Shown here: positions 12,896 to 13,781 of the stretch, in pieces
Layout of the letters: every line of letters starts with the position of its first letter
How positions within the stretch are numbered: the first letter of the stretch is position 1
Source: an uncultured bacterium
Lineage (GTDB): Bacteria; Bacillota; Clostridia; Oscillospirales; Ruminococcaceae
Assembly (NCBI GenBank): GCA_905214265.1
Contig: CAJMLQ010000081.1
Location: forward strand, 1 to 13,781
Direction of reading: 5' to 3'
DNA length: 13,781 nt
The notes under the pieces: model-generated
Told to the model about the DNA's origin: nothing
Database searches by the model: none
The model's input: only the letters and a program-made list of their open reading frames with translations
Made by a program: the position numbers and the translations under genes

Positions 12896-13781
12896 TCACT
12901 GATTCAGAAGCGCAGCCCCAATCAGTCCCGCATGATTTCCAAAAGCGGACGTTACTACGCGGCAGTGGGGACAATATTCTCTCACCTTTTTTTCTAAGGG
13001 AGAAACAAATCTCTCTTTCTGCACCGAAATAGCACCGCCTATTGCTATCGTATCCAGATCCAGCAGCATACTCACTTCTATAATTCCTGATGCAGCCTGA
13101 TCGAGATAAGTTTCCAGGCAAGAAAGTGCCACCGGATTCTCCTGAGTAACCTCTTTAAAAAACTCTTCACCGTTGTCTGCCTTTATTCCGGCTTTTCTGG
13201 CAAGGGCAATCAGTGCACGAACGCTTCCAAACAGTTCGTAACATCCCCACTTTCCACAGCCACAAAAATATTCTTTGGAGCCAATCGTCATATGACCAAT
13301 TTCGCCTGCATGGCCAAATGAGCCGCAGTATAGGTCCCCGTTGAGCAGCAGCGCGCCCCCGATTCCTGTGCCAAAAGTTATCATGGCGCCATTTATGCTA
13401 CTACGCAAAGCTCCATATTTCTTCTCGCAGAGCAAGGCAGTCCTAGCGTCGTTCTCAACCCGAACGGGAGTTCTGCATCTCTGCTGTAGAATTTTTTGCA
13501 AATTAAACTCCTTAATTCCAAGGTTAACGGCTTCATAAACTACGCCGTCGATTACCCATCCCGGGCACCCTACGCCAATGCCTACCGCGTTTTTGCAGCA
13601 GCTTGTCTCCAGCTTTTCAACACATTGGGCAATTGCTTCAACCATCTGATCCGGACAGCCAAAATACTTGTTTTCCAAAGTTTCCTCGCAAAGAATCCGG
13701 TTCCCTTCTGTCAGCCCTGCCGCTATTTTAATGCTTACTGAACAATGGCCCATTTTTCTTGGGAGGGAGAATCGCAAGCAG
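12896..13781 (-). CDS. ROK family sugar kinase, N-terminal motif absent, start uncertain at window edge
   Basis: ROK-family protein, probably a kinase for glucose, GlcNAc or ManNAc; beside nagA, a GlcNAc kinase role is most likely. Visible in about 293 residues: the catalytic aspartate D110 in RVENDARTALL, the phosphate-binding ITFGTGIGGALL (132-143), and the zinc site GHAGEIGHM plus FCGCGKWGCYE (C172, C174, C179). The expected first phosphate-binding motif (DxGGT) before SIKIAAG is missing: the sequence reads GHCSVSIKIAAG and no other frame supplies it. The frame is open to the window edge; candidate starts are TTG 13777 or ATG 13753, neither with a Shine-Dalgarno, so the true start may be outside. 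It is followed closely by nagA. It could be a non-catalytic or decayed ROK protein, or a sequence artefact. Confidence 0.82.
   Translation of the reverse strand, partial: CLRFSLPRKMGHCSVSIKIAAGLTEGNRILCEETLENKYFGCPDQMVEAIAQCVEKLETSCCKNAVGIGVGCPGWVIDGVVYEAVNLGIKEFNLQKILQQRCRTPVRVENDARTALLCEKKYGALRSSINGAMITFGTGIGGALLLNGDLYCGSFGHAGEIGHMTIGSKEYFCGCGKWGCYELFGSVRALIALARKAGIKADNGEEFFKEVTQENPVALSCLETYLDQAASGIIEVSMLLDLDTIAIGGAISVQKERFVSPLEKKVREYCPHCRVVTSAFGNHAGLIGAALLNQ

Noticed and set aside
1..13781. CRISPR array, tRNA, rRNA, insertion sequence or prophage genes
   Set aside because: No regularly spaced repeats, no recognisable tRNA or rRNA sequence, and no transposase, integrase or phage structural genes were seen on either strand.

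Overview
The window looks like a chromosomal segment of a low-G+C-phylum but GC-moderate anaerobe of the class Clostridia, most likely an Oscillospiraceae-type gut bacterium. The grounds are Firmicutes-style Shine-Dalgarno sites before nearly every gene, A/T-tract intrinsic terminators, a secG-rnr gene order, a YtrA-type GntR regulator with an ABC exporter, and short paired CHR transporters. Taxonomy is inference from gene content and style; no rRNA or marker phylogeny is available here.

Layout, left to right. (1) 1-944: the 3' two thirds of a MATE efflux pump, cut by the window edge. (2) 922-2084, minus: two half-size CHR (chromate-transporter family) genes translationally coupled by an ATGA overlap, with a sigma-A-like promoter lying inside a 58-bp imperfect palindrome. 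(3) 2190-5690, minus: an rnr operon: RNase R, a 250-residue protein of unrecognised family with a nuclease-like N-terminus and a winged-helix-like C-terminus, and a YhhN/lysoplasmalogenase gene broken by an internal deletion. A long RNA hairpin ending in U6 sits between secG and rnr. (4) 5709-6069, minus: secG with its own promoter. (5) 6101-9845, minus: a YtrA-like GntR repressor, an ABC ATPase and a very large permease, all overlapping, behind a strong promoter whose start region carries an inverted repeat ACTGTA-N13-TACAGT, close to the known YtrA-type operator. (6) 9982-11734, plus: pyruvate kinase with a long leader that contains a complete terminator-like hairpin upstream of the gene, and a textbook terminator after it. 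(7) 11819-13781, minus: NagA plus a ROK-family sugar kinase (cut by the window edge), visibly more AT-rich than the rest.

Functionally this is mostly a housekeeping stretch (protein export, RNA decay, glycolysis) with transport and stress modules (MATE, CHR pair, YtrA-like ABC system) and an amino-sugar salvage pair (kinase then deacetylase). No phage, transposon, CRISPR array, rRNA or tRNA was seen. The most unusual signals are regulatory RNA and DNA structures (the secG-rnr hairpin, the pyk leader hairpin, the CHR-promoter palindrome), the uncharacterised protein next to RNase R, the deleted YhhN gene, and the ROK protein that lacks its N-terminal phosphate-binding motif.
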